Assembly (NCBI RefSeq): GCF_018143015.1
Contig: NC_054756.1
Span: forward strand, 30,501,940 to 30,565,939
Source: Lytechinus variegatus
Taxonomy: Eukaryota > Echinodermata > Echinoidea > Temnopleuroida > Toxopneustidae
Reading direction: 5' to 3'
DNA: 64,000 nt
Each line of letters begins with the position of its first letter. Within the stretch, counting starts at the first letter, position 1. Position numbers and translations under genes: made by a program. This document shows positions 32,813-43,999 of the stretch, piece by piece. The notes below the pieces were generated by a model. It worked only from the letters and a program-made list of their open reading frames with translations. It was not told the DNA's origin and made no database searches.

Positions 32813-34315
32813 CAGTGGCGTAACTACGGGGGGGGCATGGGGGGGCACGTGCCCTCCCAATCCGCTGGCAAAAAAAAAAAAAAAAAACGGGGAAAGGGAG
32901 AAAAAGAGGGAAAAGGGAGGAGAAACGTAGTGGGGAAAGAAGAAATTATTGTTCATTATAATTGTTCATTATATTATATTGTACATGTATGTTATATTAC
33001 ATAAGAAGCATTTTTTCATTACTTTATGAAACATTATTTGTTTCATTGGTGCTCGCATAGACTGTTTTACGAGATATATAATCCTGTTGTACTAAAACCT
33101 CCCGTTTTCAAATCAATATACACAAATATATTTCCTCGCAATTCGAGTTATTATTGCTTTATGTAGTGACATATTCTTATTTTTCATGACTACTTAAAGT
33201 GATTGCCCTATTTTAAGGTCTTAATATAAAACATTTCCTGTCCGTGCTAACGTTCGCATAAGTGAATTGGTGAGATTTCTGCTCTTCATGAACTCCTTAA
33301 ATCAGTCCTTAAAATGTCAATTTTTCTGATCTGAATATCAAAAATTTTCAGCTCGCGTTTCGCGCTCGCACCATTCGGCTAGTGAAATACGTAGGGTCTT
33401 AGTGAATTCCTACAAACAAGCCTTAAAATGCCCCTCTTCAGGTCGGAATATCCTAAATTTTCAGCTCGCGCTTCGCACTCGCAGTATTTGATTAGTGAGA
33501 TGCGTATGATACTCATGATAACAATGATGTCTTCAAAAAGTACTTCATGTGGTTAGATGTAATTGTAACAAAATCGGCAAGCGCTTGGCACTGGCAATAG
33601 ATGACTATAGTGAGATAGGTATACTCTTAATGGATTCACAAAAAGCATAGTCCTTAAAATATCCATGTTTGGGGTCAATAAATAAAAAAATTCAGCTCGC
33701 GCTTCGCGCTCGCATCATTTGGTTAGTGAAATACATTCGGTCTTAGGGAATACATACAAACAAGCCTTAGAATGCCCCTCTTCAGGTCTAAATTTCCTAA
33801 ATTTTTATCCCGCGCTTCGCGCTTGCAGTATTTGATTAGTTAAATGCGTATGATAATCATGATTACAGTGACTACAAAAGGTGTTTCATGACTGTGTTTA
33901 GATGTAATTCTAACAAAATCAGCAAAGGATGGCACTAGCATTAGATGACTGTGGTGAGATATTTATACTCTTTATGGATTTTGAAATAGTCCTAAAAATT
34001 TCTCTAATTAGGTTCAATATATAAAAAAAAAATTAGCTCGCAATTCGCGCTCGCATTGTTTGTTTAGCGACACAGTTACATATCATGATTACAAAAAATT
34101 GCTTATAATGTCCCTTTTTTAGCTCTGAATATCAAATATTTTCAGCTCGCGCTTCGCGCTCGCATTATTTAATCAGTGAGATACATATCCTGCATGTCCT
34201 TAAAATATCTCTGTTAGGTCAGAATACCTGACAACTGAGCGCGCTTCGCGCGCTCCCTAAGCGACTCGAAATTTTGCTGGTGCCCCCCAATGCTGTGACC
34301 CACGGTACGCCACTG
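32813..34315. mobile_element. hAT-type non-autonomous element, 1.5 kb, perfect 8-bp TSD
   Basis: Ends are CAGTGGCGTAACTACGGGGG and, at the other side, CACGGTACGCCACTG, inverted copies. The direct repeat GTTGTACA lies at 32805-32812 and 34316-34323, a perfect 8-bp duplication typical of hAT. No transposase is present. The interior (33240-34250) is filled with repeated modules: CAGCTCGCGCTTCGCGCTCG, then about 100-200 AT-rich bases. It interrupts the tail of the tRNA-headed unit. Confidence 0.85.
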
Positions 34316-34324
34316 GTTGTACAT

Positions 34325-34334
34325 GTAAAGCTTT

Positions 34335-34390
<56 letters not shown>

Positions 34391-34452
34391 ATACATATAT
34401 ATATATATACATGTATATACATATATATATATACATGTATATATAAATAAAT
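34325..34452. repeat. (CA)n/(TA)n microsatellite cluster
   Basis: A CA run, then TA runs interrupted by ACATGTATATACA phrases repeated three times. Non-coding. Confidence 0.9.
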
Positions 34453-34815
34453 ATTCAATTCAATTTCAATTTATTTCATTCATAAAAACACATAAATATA
34501 CATAGTAATAAACAAAAATATCAATATAAGAATGTGGAGACAGCTTAGAACCAAGTCTTATACAGTGCTGCCACCAAAATGTAAGCAGAAACATTTTAAA
34601 ATGAACATTTTAACATAACTAGAAAATAAAGATGATAAATACAAATACAAATTATTAATATCCCAAGACAAACCCTACACGATACTTGAACAAACAATGT
34701 TATAAGTGATATTTTTTTAAAATAATCGTTTGAAAGAATTGAGTGATACACTTATTTTAATGTCATCAGGTAATATAGAATTGATACCAATATTGGTTCT
34801 CTCAAATGGCAAGTG
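34453..34815 (-). mobile_element. 3' end of a CR1/jockey-type LINE
   Basis: On the minus strand the piece ERTNIGINSILPDDIKISVSL then NSFKRLF matches the usual C-terminal end (N.LP..I....SL..FK..L). It is followed by a stop, a 3' UTR, and the tail ATGAATGAAATAAATTGAAA TTGAATTGAAT-type repeats. 5'-truncated. Confidence 0.6.
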
Positions 34816-34959
34816 AAAAAAAATATATATATGACTCATAAAAAAGAGACACATATCTCACCAACAAAATTTTTTAGTATATTGAACTGAAAACAGGAAA
34901 AAGGTACGTGTTTAAGACTGTTTGCAGTAACTCATGAGGATGATACATATCTCACTGCA

Positions 34960-35545
34960 CAGATAATGCGAGTGCCGAGAGTGAGCTGAAATTCCCCCGG
35001 GAAATTCCTTTATATTCTGATATAAAAGCTTGATATTATAAGCATTTTCGGTACAAATGATTAAGATGGCTGTCTAAAATAACAATAGATGTGAGCGCGA
35101 AGCGCGAGCTGAAAATTTTTATATTTCGATCTGAATCAAATTGACAGTTTAATGGACGTGTTCAATAAAGAACAAGATATATATCAAACAAAATATTATT
35201 GCAAATCTTTTGAGGTTTAGAACTGAAAACGGGACATTCTGTTTACTTATTTAAACATGAAAAGTATGGGTTTTTGCATCAGAAATGATGCGAGCGCGAA
35301 GGGCGAGCTGAAAATTGTTATATTCCAATCTGAAAAGCGGACATTTTGAGCACGATTTTAAATAAAGAACGAGTTGTGTATATCAATCTCGCTTGCTGAT
35401 TTTTGTGTAACATTACAATCTTATTTTATTTTTGCACACATTTGGAATTATTGGTGGGGCAAAACGATATGTTTGCCCCCCCCCATATTTTCATTGGTGG
35501 GGCGATCGCCCCCCTGCCCCCCCCTTGAGGATCGACGCCTTTGCA
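34960..35545. repeat. GCGAGCGCGAAGCGCGAGCTGAAAATTTT block
   Basis: Cores occur near 34970, 35093-35120 and 35289-35315 in the orientation opposite to those inside 32813-34315. The block ends in GGTGGGGCGATCGCCCCCCTG near 35500, which resembles the C-rich end of a related hAT element, so this is probably an inverted, truncated relative. Confidence 0.55.
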
Positions 35546-35824
35546 AGACTTTGACGGCTGATAGGCCTGATTATAGTCAGTCATTAAGGTAATATTCTGA
35601 GAGTTATCTGACTTCAAGGTGTAGCCGACTTGTGTTTTCTTTAATTATTTCAAATACTAGTCAACAAGTATATTAACAATGCGAAGGTATATCGACTCTT
35701 AATCAGTCCCAAGCTATTGGGCATTTCCTAGTGATGTTTCAGTCTAAGTACATGTATATGGGCACTATATGGCACACCTCTCATTAGCAGTCATATGTCA
35801 AATTGGCAATAAAGAAGTGCTTAC

Positions 35825-35917
35825 TTGTGTTACCTTCTGGAGGAGATGATAGAAAAGTCAATCTTTCGGATGAATGAGTTATTCCCTCGTGAGAGGTTCC
35901 TATTTCTGTCGATAAGC
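35825..35917 (-). CDS. Gene C stalk exon copy 1
   Basis: Reads LSTEIGTSHEGITHSSERLT then FLSSPPEGNT. Acceptor TTTCAAATGTAG. Two donors 9 bases apart keep the frame: GTAAGC (exon low end 35825) and GTAACA (low end 35834), both in phase 1. The duplicate at 31802 has lost the GT of the first donor and must use the second. Ser/Thr-rich spacer between the WSC domain and the membrane. Confidence 0.6.
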
Positions 35918-36192
35918 CTACATTTGAAACTGTGATGAGCAACAACAAAAATAAGCCAAATTTGATACTATCATATTTCTGCAAACTTACATTATTAAAA
36001 AAAATATAGGATTTAGCAAGGAAAAAAGGTGTCACGTTATTCATCCGACGAGCGCCCTATAGTAAAAGCTGCCGATTTTAAAAATACCCATTAAGTATTT
36101 ACCAGTCATTCTACCTATTCTTATAAAACAAATAAAAATCGATTTGTGGCCGGTAGAATATTGTGCACATCACGAGCTCGCATTATTTGATT

Positions 36193-36806
36193 GTTCCTAA
36201 AGGAGAATGAAACCTTTGGAACAAGATAGTTTGTGTGAAAACAAAAAAATTCAAATAAACAGACCAACGAAAGTTTGAGAAAAATCGGACAAATAATGAA
36301 AAAGACAAATAATGAAAGAGTATTTTGATATTGCGATCACTAGTGTTATGGAGGTCCTCATTGGCAATGCGACAAAGATGTGTGATATCACTTGTGAACA
36401 ACTCTCCCTCTACTTTAGTACTTACTTCACCTAGACTGCCTCTTTTTATCACATCTATCAGTCGATCATGTATTCTTTCCATAGGAGGGCATGTAATACA
36501 GATTTTCAAAGAATAAAACCATGGATAAAGAGTTTGTATCACCATAAGCATGATAAGAAAAAGCAAAAGAGACATTTTGGGGGCATTTTATAGTCCATCA
36601 AAGGGAAAGTTGTTCACATGTGACACAACATCCTTGTCGCATTGCCAATGGCAGGATCTCCATAGCATTAGTGACTGCAATATTCAATTGCTCATAATTT
36701 TCTCATTACTTGTCCCATTTTTATCAAACTTTCGTTGTTTTGTTTCTTTGATTTTTCTGTTCTGACACAAGCCTACTTGTTCCAAATGTTTCATTCCCCA
36801 TTAAGG
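36193..36806. mobile_element. Foldback MITE with about 100-bp arms
   Basis: The left arm (GGAGAATGAAACCTTTGGAACAAG, AACGAAAGTTTGAGAAAAATC-type sequence) pairs with the right arm (TATCAAACTTTCGTTG, TTGTTCCAAATGTTTCATTCCCC). The middle has a second inner symmetry around CATTGGCAATGCGACAAAGATG and CTTGTCGCATTGCCAATGG. Partial copies at 28260-28545, 29280-29420 and 30151-30545. Confidence 0.7.
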
Positions 36807-37201
36807 GCTTTTTTCATCAGGCCAGAACGTATAGCAAAGATTTCTGCTCACGATTCGTGCTTGCGGTAATTATTTGGTTACATACATATCTTGTTCACGA
36901 TCACAATCATTGTTCATATTAAATTTTCTGGAAAAAACACATGAAATTTCCTTTAAAAAATGACTCGCGCTTCACGTTCGTACTACTCAATTAGGGCTAT
37001 ATGAGATTATTATTTATTTATGTTTTTTGAGAATATAAAGCTAAGAAGTGGCTCTTAGGACTAGCCCCTCAAAGAAATAAATAAAAATCAACTTTGAGCG
37101 TCCGATCGGGAAAATATGGAAGGAATTCTACCTCCCCCCCTTATTGGCGAAAGCTTGATCCGCCCCTATATGTTTATCAATCTTCACTTTGTTTACATTA
37201 T

Positions 37202-37496
37202 CAGGGCCGTCGCCAGGGGGGGTGCGGAGGGTGCGAACGCACCCCCCTTCAGAACCAAAAAAAAAAAAATTACAAAAAAAAAAAAAAAAAAAAAAAACCC
37301 GGAGGGGGGGGGGTAGGGATACAGCGAAACTGCATTGAGGACCAATAGGCATGTTGACCAGTATGTACTTTCTATATCCATTCTGGCCGGCGGGCTATAT
37401 AACTGCATAAAATTGAGTTAATACGTTGTTTTTTGTGTTTTTGTGTTGTTTTTTCATAAAAAGCACCCCCCTAGAAAAAAGCTGGTGACGGCCCTG
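37202..37496. mobile_element. MITE with CAGGGCCGTCGCCAG ends
   Basis: The left end CAGGGCCGTCGCCAGGGGG and the right end CTGGTGACGGCCCTG are inverted copies, and ATTAT flanks both sides. The interior is A-rich with a G-run. Probably hAT-related. Confidence 0.65.
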
Positions 37497-37674
37497 ATTA
37501 TGCACGGAACTTCATGTCATTTTCATGGAATTGAAGAGGAATCGAGCTCGCTGTGCAAAAATGAATGGCAATGTATAATTAAAAAAGATACGCAGCGATG
37601 AATGCGCGAAATTAAAGTGACCGTTTTGAAGGTGCAAGGTGATTTGTCTCTAACATACAAGGTTGCAGGGGGTG

Positions 37675-37855
37675 TGTTGCACCCACAAATAACGCCCACA
37701 AATGTAATAACACTTTACCCACAAATGTAATAACGCCCACAAATTTAATAACACTTTACCCACAAATGTAATAATTTCACCCACAAATGTAATCATTTTT
37801 TAATCATTTTTGATCGCCCAGAAATGTTATAATGACTTTACCCACAAATGTTATA
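37675..37855 (+). repeat. Outer array, left: ACCCACAAATGTAATAAC units
   Basis: About nine 18-19-bp units with variable linkers (GCCC, TTTACCC, TTTC). Matched in inverted orientation at 57757-57990. Confidence 0.9.
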
Positions 37856-37925
37856 AATTTGAAGGGATTTTTGGCAAATCCGTTCTAAACTAAAATCCTA
37901 TAGTAATGCGTTCATATAGCACAAT

Positions 37926-38835
37926 AGTGCAAAGTCTCTTTTCCTGACCCGGTTAATTAACAAATTATAATATAAGTGCAAAGTCTCTTTTCCAGACCCG
38001 GTTGTTTAAAAAATTATAATATAAGTCCGAAGTCTTTTTTCCAGACCCGGTTGTTTCAAAAATTATAATATCAATCCAAAGTCTTTATTCCAGACCCGAT
38101 TGTATAAAAAATAATAATATAAGCCCAAAGTCTTTATTCCAGACCAAGTTGTTTAAAGGATTAAAATATAAATCCAAAATCTTTATTCCAGACCCGGTTG
38201 TTTCAAAAATTATAATGTAAATCTGAAGTCTTTATTCCAGACTGGGTTGTTTCAAAAATAATAATATAAGTCCAAAGACTTTTCTCCAGACCCGGTTGTT
38301 TAAAAAAATTATAATATAAGTCCACAGTCTTTTTTCCAGACACGGTTATTTCAAATACATGTATTATGATATAAGTCCAAACTAAGATACGATAATGATG
38401 TTCCAGTGGAATAAAAATGAGAATTGAGCCTAGTCTTCTCTCCAGACCCAGTTAATCAAAACTGGTGGAATCAATGTCTTTGTTGTTTTAAATTATGCGG
38501 AACGTATTGTGAATATATGCGCTATGAGTAAATTGAAAATCAAGCATAGTCTTTTCTCCAGACCCGGTTATTTAAAACTAAAAACTAAAACCCTATAGTA
38601 ATGCCTTCATATAGCACAAAAGTCCAAAGCCCAGACCCGGTAGTTTCAAAAAATTATAATATACGTCCAAAGTCTTTTTTTCCAGACCCGGTTATTTCAA
38701 AAATTATAATATAAGTCCAAACTAAGATACCATAACAATATTCTAGTGGAAAAAAGAAAATCGAGCTTAGCCTTTTCTCCAAACCCTGTTATTCAAAAAT
38801 TGTAAATAACAATACAACAACAAAAACCGTAATAA
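37926..38835 (+). repeat. Inner array, left: CCAGACCCGGTTGTTTCAAA units
   Basis: Units of about 50 bases containing CCAGACCCGGTT, AAAATTATAATATAAG and TCCAAAGTCTTT, repeated more than a dozen times with growing divergence inward. Some longer units include ATTCTAGTGGAA and ATCAAGCATAGTC. Confidence 0.9.
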
Positions 38836-38865
38836 GACCCCATAATCTTATTAATGCTGGATAAC

Positions 38866-39050
38866 TGTGTGTGTGTGTGTGTGTGTGTGTATTTGAGTTT
38901 TGTCAGACGTGTATCAATCAGATATGATTATTTACGTCTGGGACCGACCTCTAACGTCACCATCCGAAAGACGTGACCGGGGCTCGAACCTCTGCATCAA
39001 TTTGAAACTTTCCCACAGCTTGGATTACAGGCGCACGCCACAACGCCAAG
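38866..39050 (-). mobile_element. SINE-like element with 7SL-like head, copy a
   Basis: On the minus strand: head GGCGTTGTGGCGTGCGCCTG followed by TAATCCAAGC, then GGTTCGAGCCCCGG (a Pol III B box), the body CACGTCTTTCGGATGGTGAC and ACGTAAATAATCATATCTGA, and a (CA)n tail. The A-box-like TGGCGTGCGCC and the B box are about 45-50 bases apart. The head is very like the 5' domain of 7SL RNA. Confidence 0.55.
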
Positions 39051-39332
39051 TGGATATATAGCATAGCCTTTCAGCCAGACCCAGTCATTTGTTTTTCAAA
39101 ATAACGCTAATAGTAAAATAGAAATAACTCAAAATCTAGGACCAAGCAATCATTGAACCTATGAACCTGTTTTTAAAAAGGGGTTTAGAACGTTGTCTTT
39201 ATTCCAGACCTAATCATTACAAAAATTACGCAAAAAAATATTCTACCATAAAACCCTATCATATTCTTTTGGAATAACACGAGTTTTAAAACGTACTCTT
39301 TCCTCCAGACCAGGTTATCTAAACGGTTACAC

Positions 39333-39838
39333 TTCGTATTTCCGAAGCTTCGTAATTCCGAAGGTTCTTTATTCCGAAGGTTCGTAATTCCGAAACACGT
39401 AAATTGCCTATACCTCGATGTTCGTTAATCCGAAAACGAAAAAGGGTTCGTTAATCCGAACATTTGTGGCGTAATTCCGACGATTCGTTATTCCGAAGGT
39501 TCGATAATCCGAAAACGAAATAAGGTTCGTTGTTCCGAAGGTTCGTTAATCCGAAAACGAAATAAGGTTCGTTGTTCCGAAGGTTCGTTAATCCGAAAAC
39601 GAAAAAAGGTTCGTTATTCCGAAGGTTCGTTGATCCGAAAACGAAATAAGGTTCGTTTTTCCGAAGGTTCGTTAATCCGAAAACGAAATAAGGTTCGTTA
39701 ATCCGAAAACAAAATAAGGTTCGTTTTTCCGAAGGTTCGTTAATCCGAAAACGAAATAAGGTTCGTAAATCCGAAAACAAAATAAGGTTCGTTAATCCGA
39801 AAACAAAATAAGGTTCGTTAATCCGAAAAATGAAAACC
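39333..39838 (+). repeat. TTCGTTAATCCGAAAACGAA array, left arm
   Basis: A 26-27-bp unit (TTCGTTAATCCGAAAACGAA then ATAAGG), plus shorter 13-14-bp forms, repeated about 20 times. Each unit contains a near-palindrome TTCG....CCGAA. The opposite strand is open across the array only because of the repetition. Confidence 0.9.
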
Positions 39839-42373
39839 GGGAAAGCAGAGGCAAGGGGAGGGGGGCGGGGGACACTGTTGCCGTTCAATTATCATATGAG
39901 GATGGGAAGGCAAGGGCGGCCGAACGAATTTTCGTTGGGGGTAAAGCCAAAAAATGAAACTCATACGTCAAAATTGGGACTGTGGTGATATTTTCACCTT
40001 AAGATTATCATCTGCTTGAAGTCATTGTCTGTTTGATAGTGATTAAGTAGAGAATAACTTTTTTGAAGTGACTTCTTATTATGGCAAAATGTATATTTAG
40101 GCTTTATTTTTCGGGAGAGAGTATAATGAGCGAGCGGCTTGGTAAAACAAATTCAAAGGTGAAGTTGTATAACGTTTTTTGTGGTCAGTTATTCTTAAAA
40201 TGGCATTATTGCGAGGTGTTGCGAGCGTGAATCACAATCTAAACTTTAGGTTATTTCAATGAAAAATGAAAATTAGTTTTTAAAAATCCGAGCAGATTTC
40301 TGCTGTCATTAAAAAGATGTGCATCTAACTAAAGAATTAACACGAGCGCAAAACGCGAGCTTAAACATACTGACCAGAAAAGGAACCTGTTTAGTGACCT
40401 CTTTAGGATGCATATTTCACCAATCGAATGAGAGTGCGAAGCGCAAGCTGAAATTTTTCAATATTCCAGCCTGAAAACTTTACTTAACTTGTATACTTTA
40501 AAAAGAGTATTTTATTTCGAAAAAACATGAAAAACGGCATATTTGTTTTGAAAAAGGAACTTTCCCATTTTGGAAAATATTAATTCCCCTGTTTTTTATT
40601 CCATTTTTGATGCCCCCTGCCTCCCTCCCGGCGGATCCAACTTTCGTCAAATAGAGGGGGGGGGGGGAATTTTTTTTAGTCATATTTTCCTTGATCGGCA
40701 GTTTAAAGTTGATTTTTGTTTGTTTCTTTGAAAGGGTAGTCCTAACAGTCAATAATTAGCTTTATCCTTATAAAATAAAGTAAATATGTAATAACATGAT
40801 AAACCCTTTTTAAATAATGCGAGCGCGAGCTATATTTTTGTTAATATGATGGGCAATATGTTTGTGATCTTCAAAGCGAGATGCCTATGTAACTAAATTT
40901 AGATAATAACTGCTAGCAAGAAGCGCGAACAGAATTTTTAAATATATAAGCTCTGATCTGATCTAAAGGGGACATTTTAAGAACTTTTTGCAGTTAGCCA
41001 TGAAGACGATCGTGTTTTAGCCAATGGCGGCGGAACGTATTTTTTTTTTTTTGGGGGGGCAAAGTAAAAAAAAAGGGGCCAATAGGGGCAATTTGGTGCA
41101 AACGGATATTTTCACCATTAGATTATCATCTGTGTAAAGAGGTTGTGTGTTTTTGTAGTAACTAAATTGAGCACAATTTTTTAAGTGATCACTAAACATG
41201 CTAAAGTTATATATTTACGTATCATTTCTGCGAGCGTAGAGAGCAAGCGGTTTGGGGGAAAAAGTCAAATCTGAAGATGTAAAATTCACCTTTTTGGTCA
41301 ATACTGTGAAAAGGGCATCCTTGTGAGATGTTGCGAGCGAATCACGTGCTCAAACTTTTGGAAATTTCATGTGGGCCTAGAATGATGATATTGATAAAGA
41401 TATCATTTACCCAGGGAAGCCACTTCAGTTCTGAAAACTATTCTCCCAGCTATTATTATTTTTTTTACAAGAATGCTATAGAATGTCCAGTTTTCAGGTT
41501 GGAAAATCGGAAAAATTTGGCTCACGTTTCTCGCTCGCATCAAGTATTGTTTATTGAGGAACTCATTCTATTCCTGGTTACAAAAAAAGAAGTATGAAAT
41601 GTCCAGTTTTCAGGTTGGAATATCACAAATTTTAAGCTTGCGGTTCGCGCTCTCATTATTTAGTTCGTGAGATATATATTCTATTCATGAGTCACTAAAT
41701 GCAGTCCTTAAAAGATTACTTTCTGAAGCCTGTTGCATAAAACTTTTTACCTGAGAAAACTCCGGTAAAAACTGAAAACTAAGGTTAGTCTGATTTCCGC
41801 CAATTACTTTAGCACAGGGCAAAAACTCCTGTAAAAACAACCTGAGTTTTCTCAGGTAAAAAGTTTCATGCAACGGGCCCCAGGTCAGTATATAAACAAA
41901 TTACAACTCGCCCTCGCATTAATTCTTTAGAAAGATACACATCTTTCTCACGATTACAAAAAATGCTCCGAATGCTCACTTCACGTCTTGTTACATGAAA
42001 TGTTTACTAGTTTCAGCTTGCGATTCGCGCTTTCAACATCTCACAAGGATCATTATTAGTATTATTTTTATTTTTATTACCAGCAGAAGCTGCTATTAAA
42101 AATGACATCCCCTCCAATACAAATCCTATTATCTAGAGGTTGCTCGCATGCTTCCAACACACTTGATCCCCTGCATCTTTAATTAAACCATTTGCTTATA
42201 GGCAGCAATTGCTCAGATAAAATCGAAATTAGCCTATGCTTGATCAGGGCGCCATTCTTAATGAAATACATGCTTTGGCCCCAACACACATCATCGATCG
42301 TTATTACTATCATTGCATAATATCGTGTAATCTTGTAATGACAACATCGTTTTCGTTACCAAAATGAATTATT
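39839..42373. other. Centre of the nested palindrome: repeat-derived sequence
   Basis: Contains GCGAGCGCGAAGCGC-type cores (40210-40460, 40820-40940, 41230-41350, 41520-41660, 41910-42030), a fragment with GGCGGCGGAAC (41029) and the small MITE at 41729-41882. No open frame with domain features. Confidence 0.6.
41729..41882. mobile_element. Small foldback MITE ending in GCAACGGGCCCC
   Basis: The left arm CCTGTTGCATAAAACTTTTT and ACCTGAGAAAACTC pairs with GAGTTTTCTCAGGTAAAAAG and TTTCATGCAACGGGCCCC. The arms nearly meet, with a hairpin loop around 41800. Confidence 0.75.
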
Positions 42374-42772
42374 TTCATTTTCGGAAATACGAACCTTATT
42401 TAATTTTCGGATTAACGAACCTTATTTCGTTTTCGGATTAACGAACCTTATTTCGTTTTCGGATTAACGAACCTTATTTCGTTTTCGGATTAACGAACCT
42501 TCGGAATTACGAACCTTATTTTGTTTTCGGATTAACGAACCTTCGGAATTACGAACCTTATTTTGTTTTCGGATTAACGAACCTTCGGAATTACGAACCT
42601 TATTTCGTTTTCGGATTAACGAACCTTCGGAATTACGAACCTTATTTCGTTTTCGGATTGACGAACCTTCGGAATTACGAACCTTCGGAATTACGAACCT
42701 TCGGAAATACGAACCTTCGGAATAACCGAACCTTCGGAATTACGAAGCTTCGGAATTACGAATGTATGCGAT
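42374..42772 (-). repeat. TTCG array, right arm (inverted)
   Basis: Units CCTTATTTCGTTTTCGGATT then AACGAA, the exact inverse of the 39333-39838 units. The shorter CCTTCGGAATTACGAA form clusters at the outer end on both sides, so the two arms mirror each other in order as well as sequence. Confidence 0.9.
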
Positions 42773-42899
42773 CTAAACAATGAATTGAAAAAGAAAATCA
42801 AATCTAAAAAACCAATTTTCAAAAGTTACACCCATTAAAAAAATATGTCTTTACCCTACACCCAGATTTTGATAATAATACTAAGACCCCTACAAAGCA

Positions 42900-43700
42900 T
42901 TGTAATTATGCATGGGTAACGCAAACGTCCTTTCTCCAGACTTGGTTATTATTTAAAAAAAATACTTTTTACAAATATTCTAAAACGAATACCCAATAAT
43001 CTAACTACTGTGGAATAACATGGAAATCGATTGTAGACTTTCTTCCAGACACAATTATTTCAAGAATAAAAAAACAATAACACCCAACCCCCAACATCGA
43101 ATCTAAGAACCAACAATCCTTCAAATTAAGACCAAGTAGAAAAACACATGTTTATAGTTTTGTCTCTATTCCAGACCCAGTCATTTAGAAATTAATTTAA
43201 ATAATCTTAAAAACATAAGACTTTGTCCTTTTCTTATTCCTGTTGAATAACATGAGTATTATGGTTATACCTTCGTCTAGACCCAGTTATTTATAAGATA
43301 AACAAATATTGGGGAAAAAGTCAAAGCTAAGAATAATCTTTAAAATTAAACCCAATTAAAGTGCTTGGGTTTAGAGAGTTGTCTTTACCCCACATCCAGT
43401 TCTCTTAAAAATACAAATTAAGCAAAAGGTTAATCTTAAACCTTAGACATCAGCATCTCCCAAACTATAAAACCCTGTGATAACACATACCACAAAAACG
43501 ACAAATTAATAAAAGGCATAAATATTCAGATCTGAATGGTACGCGCCTTAAAAACCCAAAATAACAACAACAACAAAGTTATTCTACATAAATGATATTT
43601 TGGCGTCTTTTTTATCATTGTTTGTCTGTTTTTATCTTTTCTAATAATTTCCTATTTTGAAATAACTGGGTCTAGAGCAAAGACTACACCATATTTAAAG
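42900..43700 (+). repeat. Decayed inner-array units
   Basis: CCAGACTTGGTTATT, CCAGACACAATTATT, CCAGACCCAGTCATTTAG and similar phrases recur at 70-130-bp spacing in the same direction as the left inner array. One unit near 43660-43700 (AATAACTGGGTCTAGAGCAA) is inverted. Confidence 0.7.
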
Positions 43701-43714
43701 ACCGTATTTAAAAA

Positions 43715-43760
43715 CTGGGCGTTGTGGCGTGCGCCTGTAATCCAAGCAGGGGGTGGAAAC
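43715..43760 (+). mobile_element. 7SL-like head, copy b
   Basis: CTGGGCGTTGTGGCGTGCGC then CTGTAATCCAAGC is nearly identical to the head of copy a but continues into different sequence (AGGGGGTGGAAACTCC), so the body has been replaced or lost. Confidence 0.55.
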
Positions 43761-43920
43761 TCCGCTTCTGCATCCGGTCAGACATGGGGAAATTTTGGAA
43801 GGTCAAAAGTGCACACTGCTCCCATTTTTCGCGTACAAGGCTATGGACACCGCAACTTCATGGCACACCAGCGAAACAGAGGCGTGGTCATAAATTGGCC
43901 TGCGCGCACAGCGTAAAAAT

Positions 43921-43988
43921 ATGCAAATAAGCAAATTGTCACTAATTAGCATAATACGCGACGTGATTGAATATGAAATGTATAAATA
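43921..43988 (+). promoter_or_regulatory. Octamer plus TATA candidate promoter
   Basis: A perfect octamer ATGCAAAT (43921-43928) is followed 52 bases later by TATAAATA (43981-43988). This spacing is seen in some histone and snRNA promoters, but I see no such gene downstream. Chance is possible in AT-rich DNA. Confidence 0.25.
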
Positions 43989-43999
43989 GAGCTGCGTCT

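Noticed and set aside
39451-39888. Minus-strand frame of repeated NEPYFVFGLTNLR
   Set aside because: Comes entirely from the TTCGTTAATCCGAA array; there is no start context, splice signal or protein feature.
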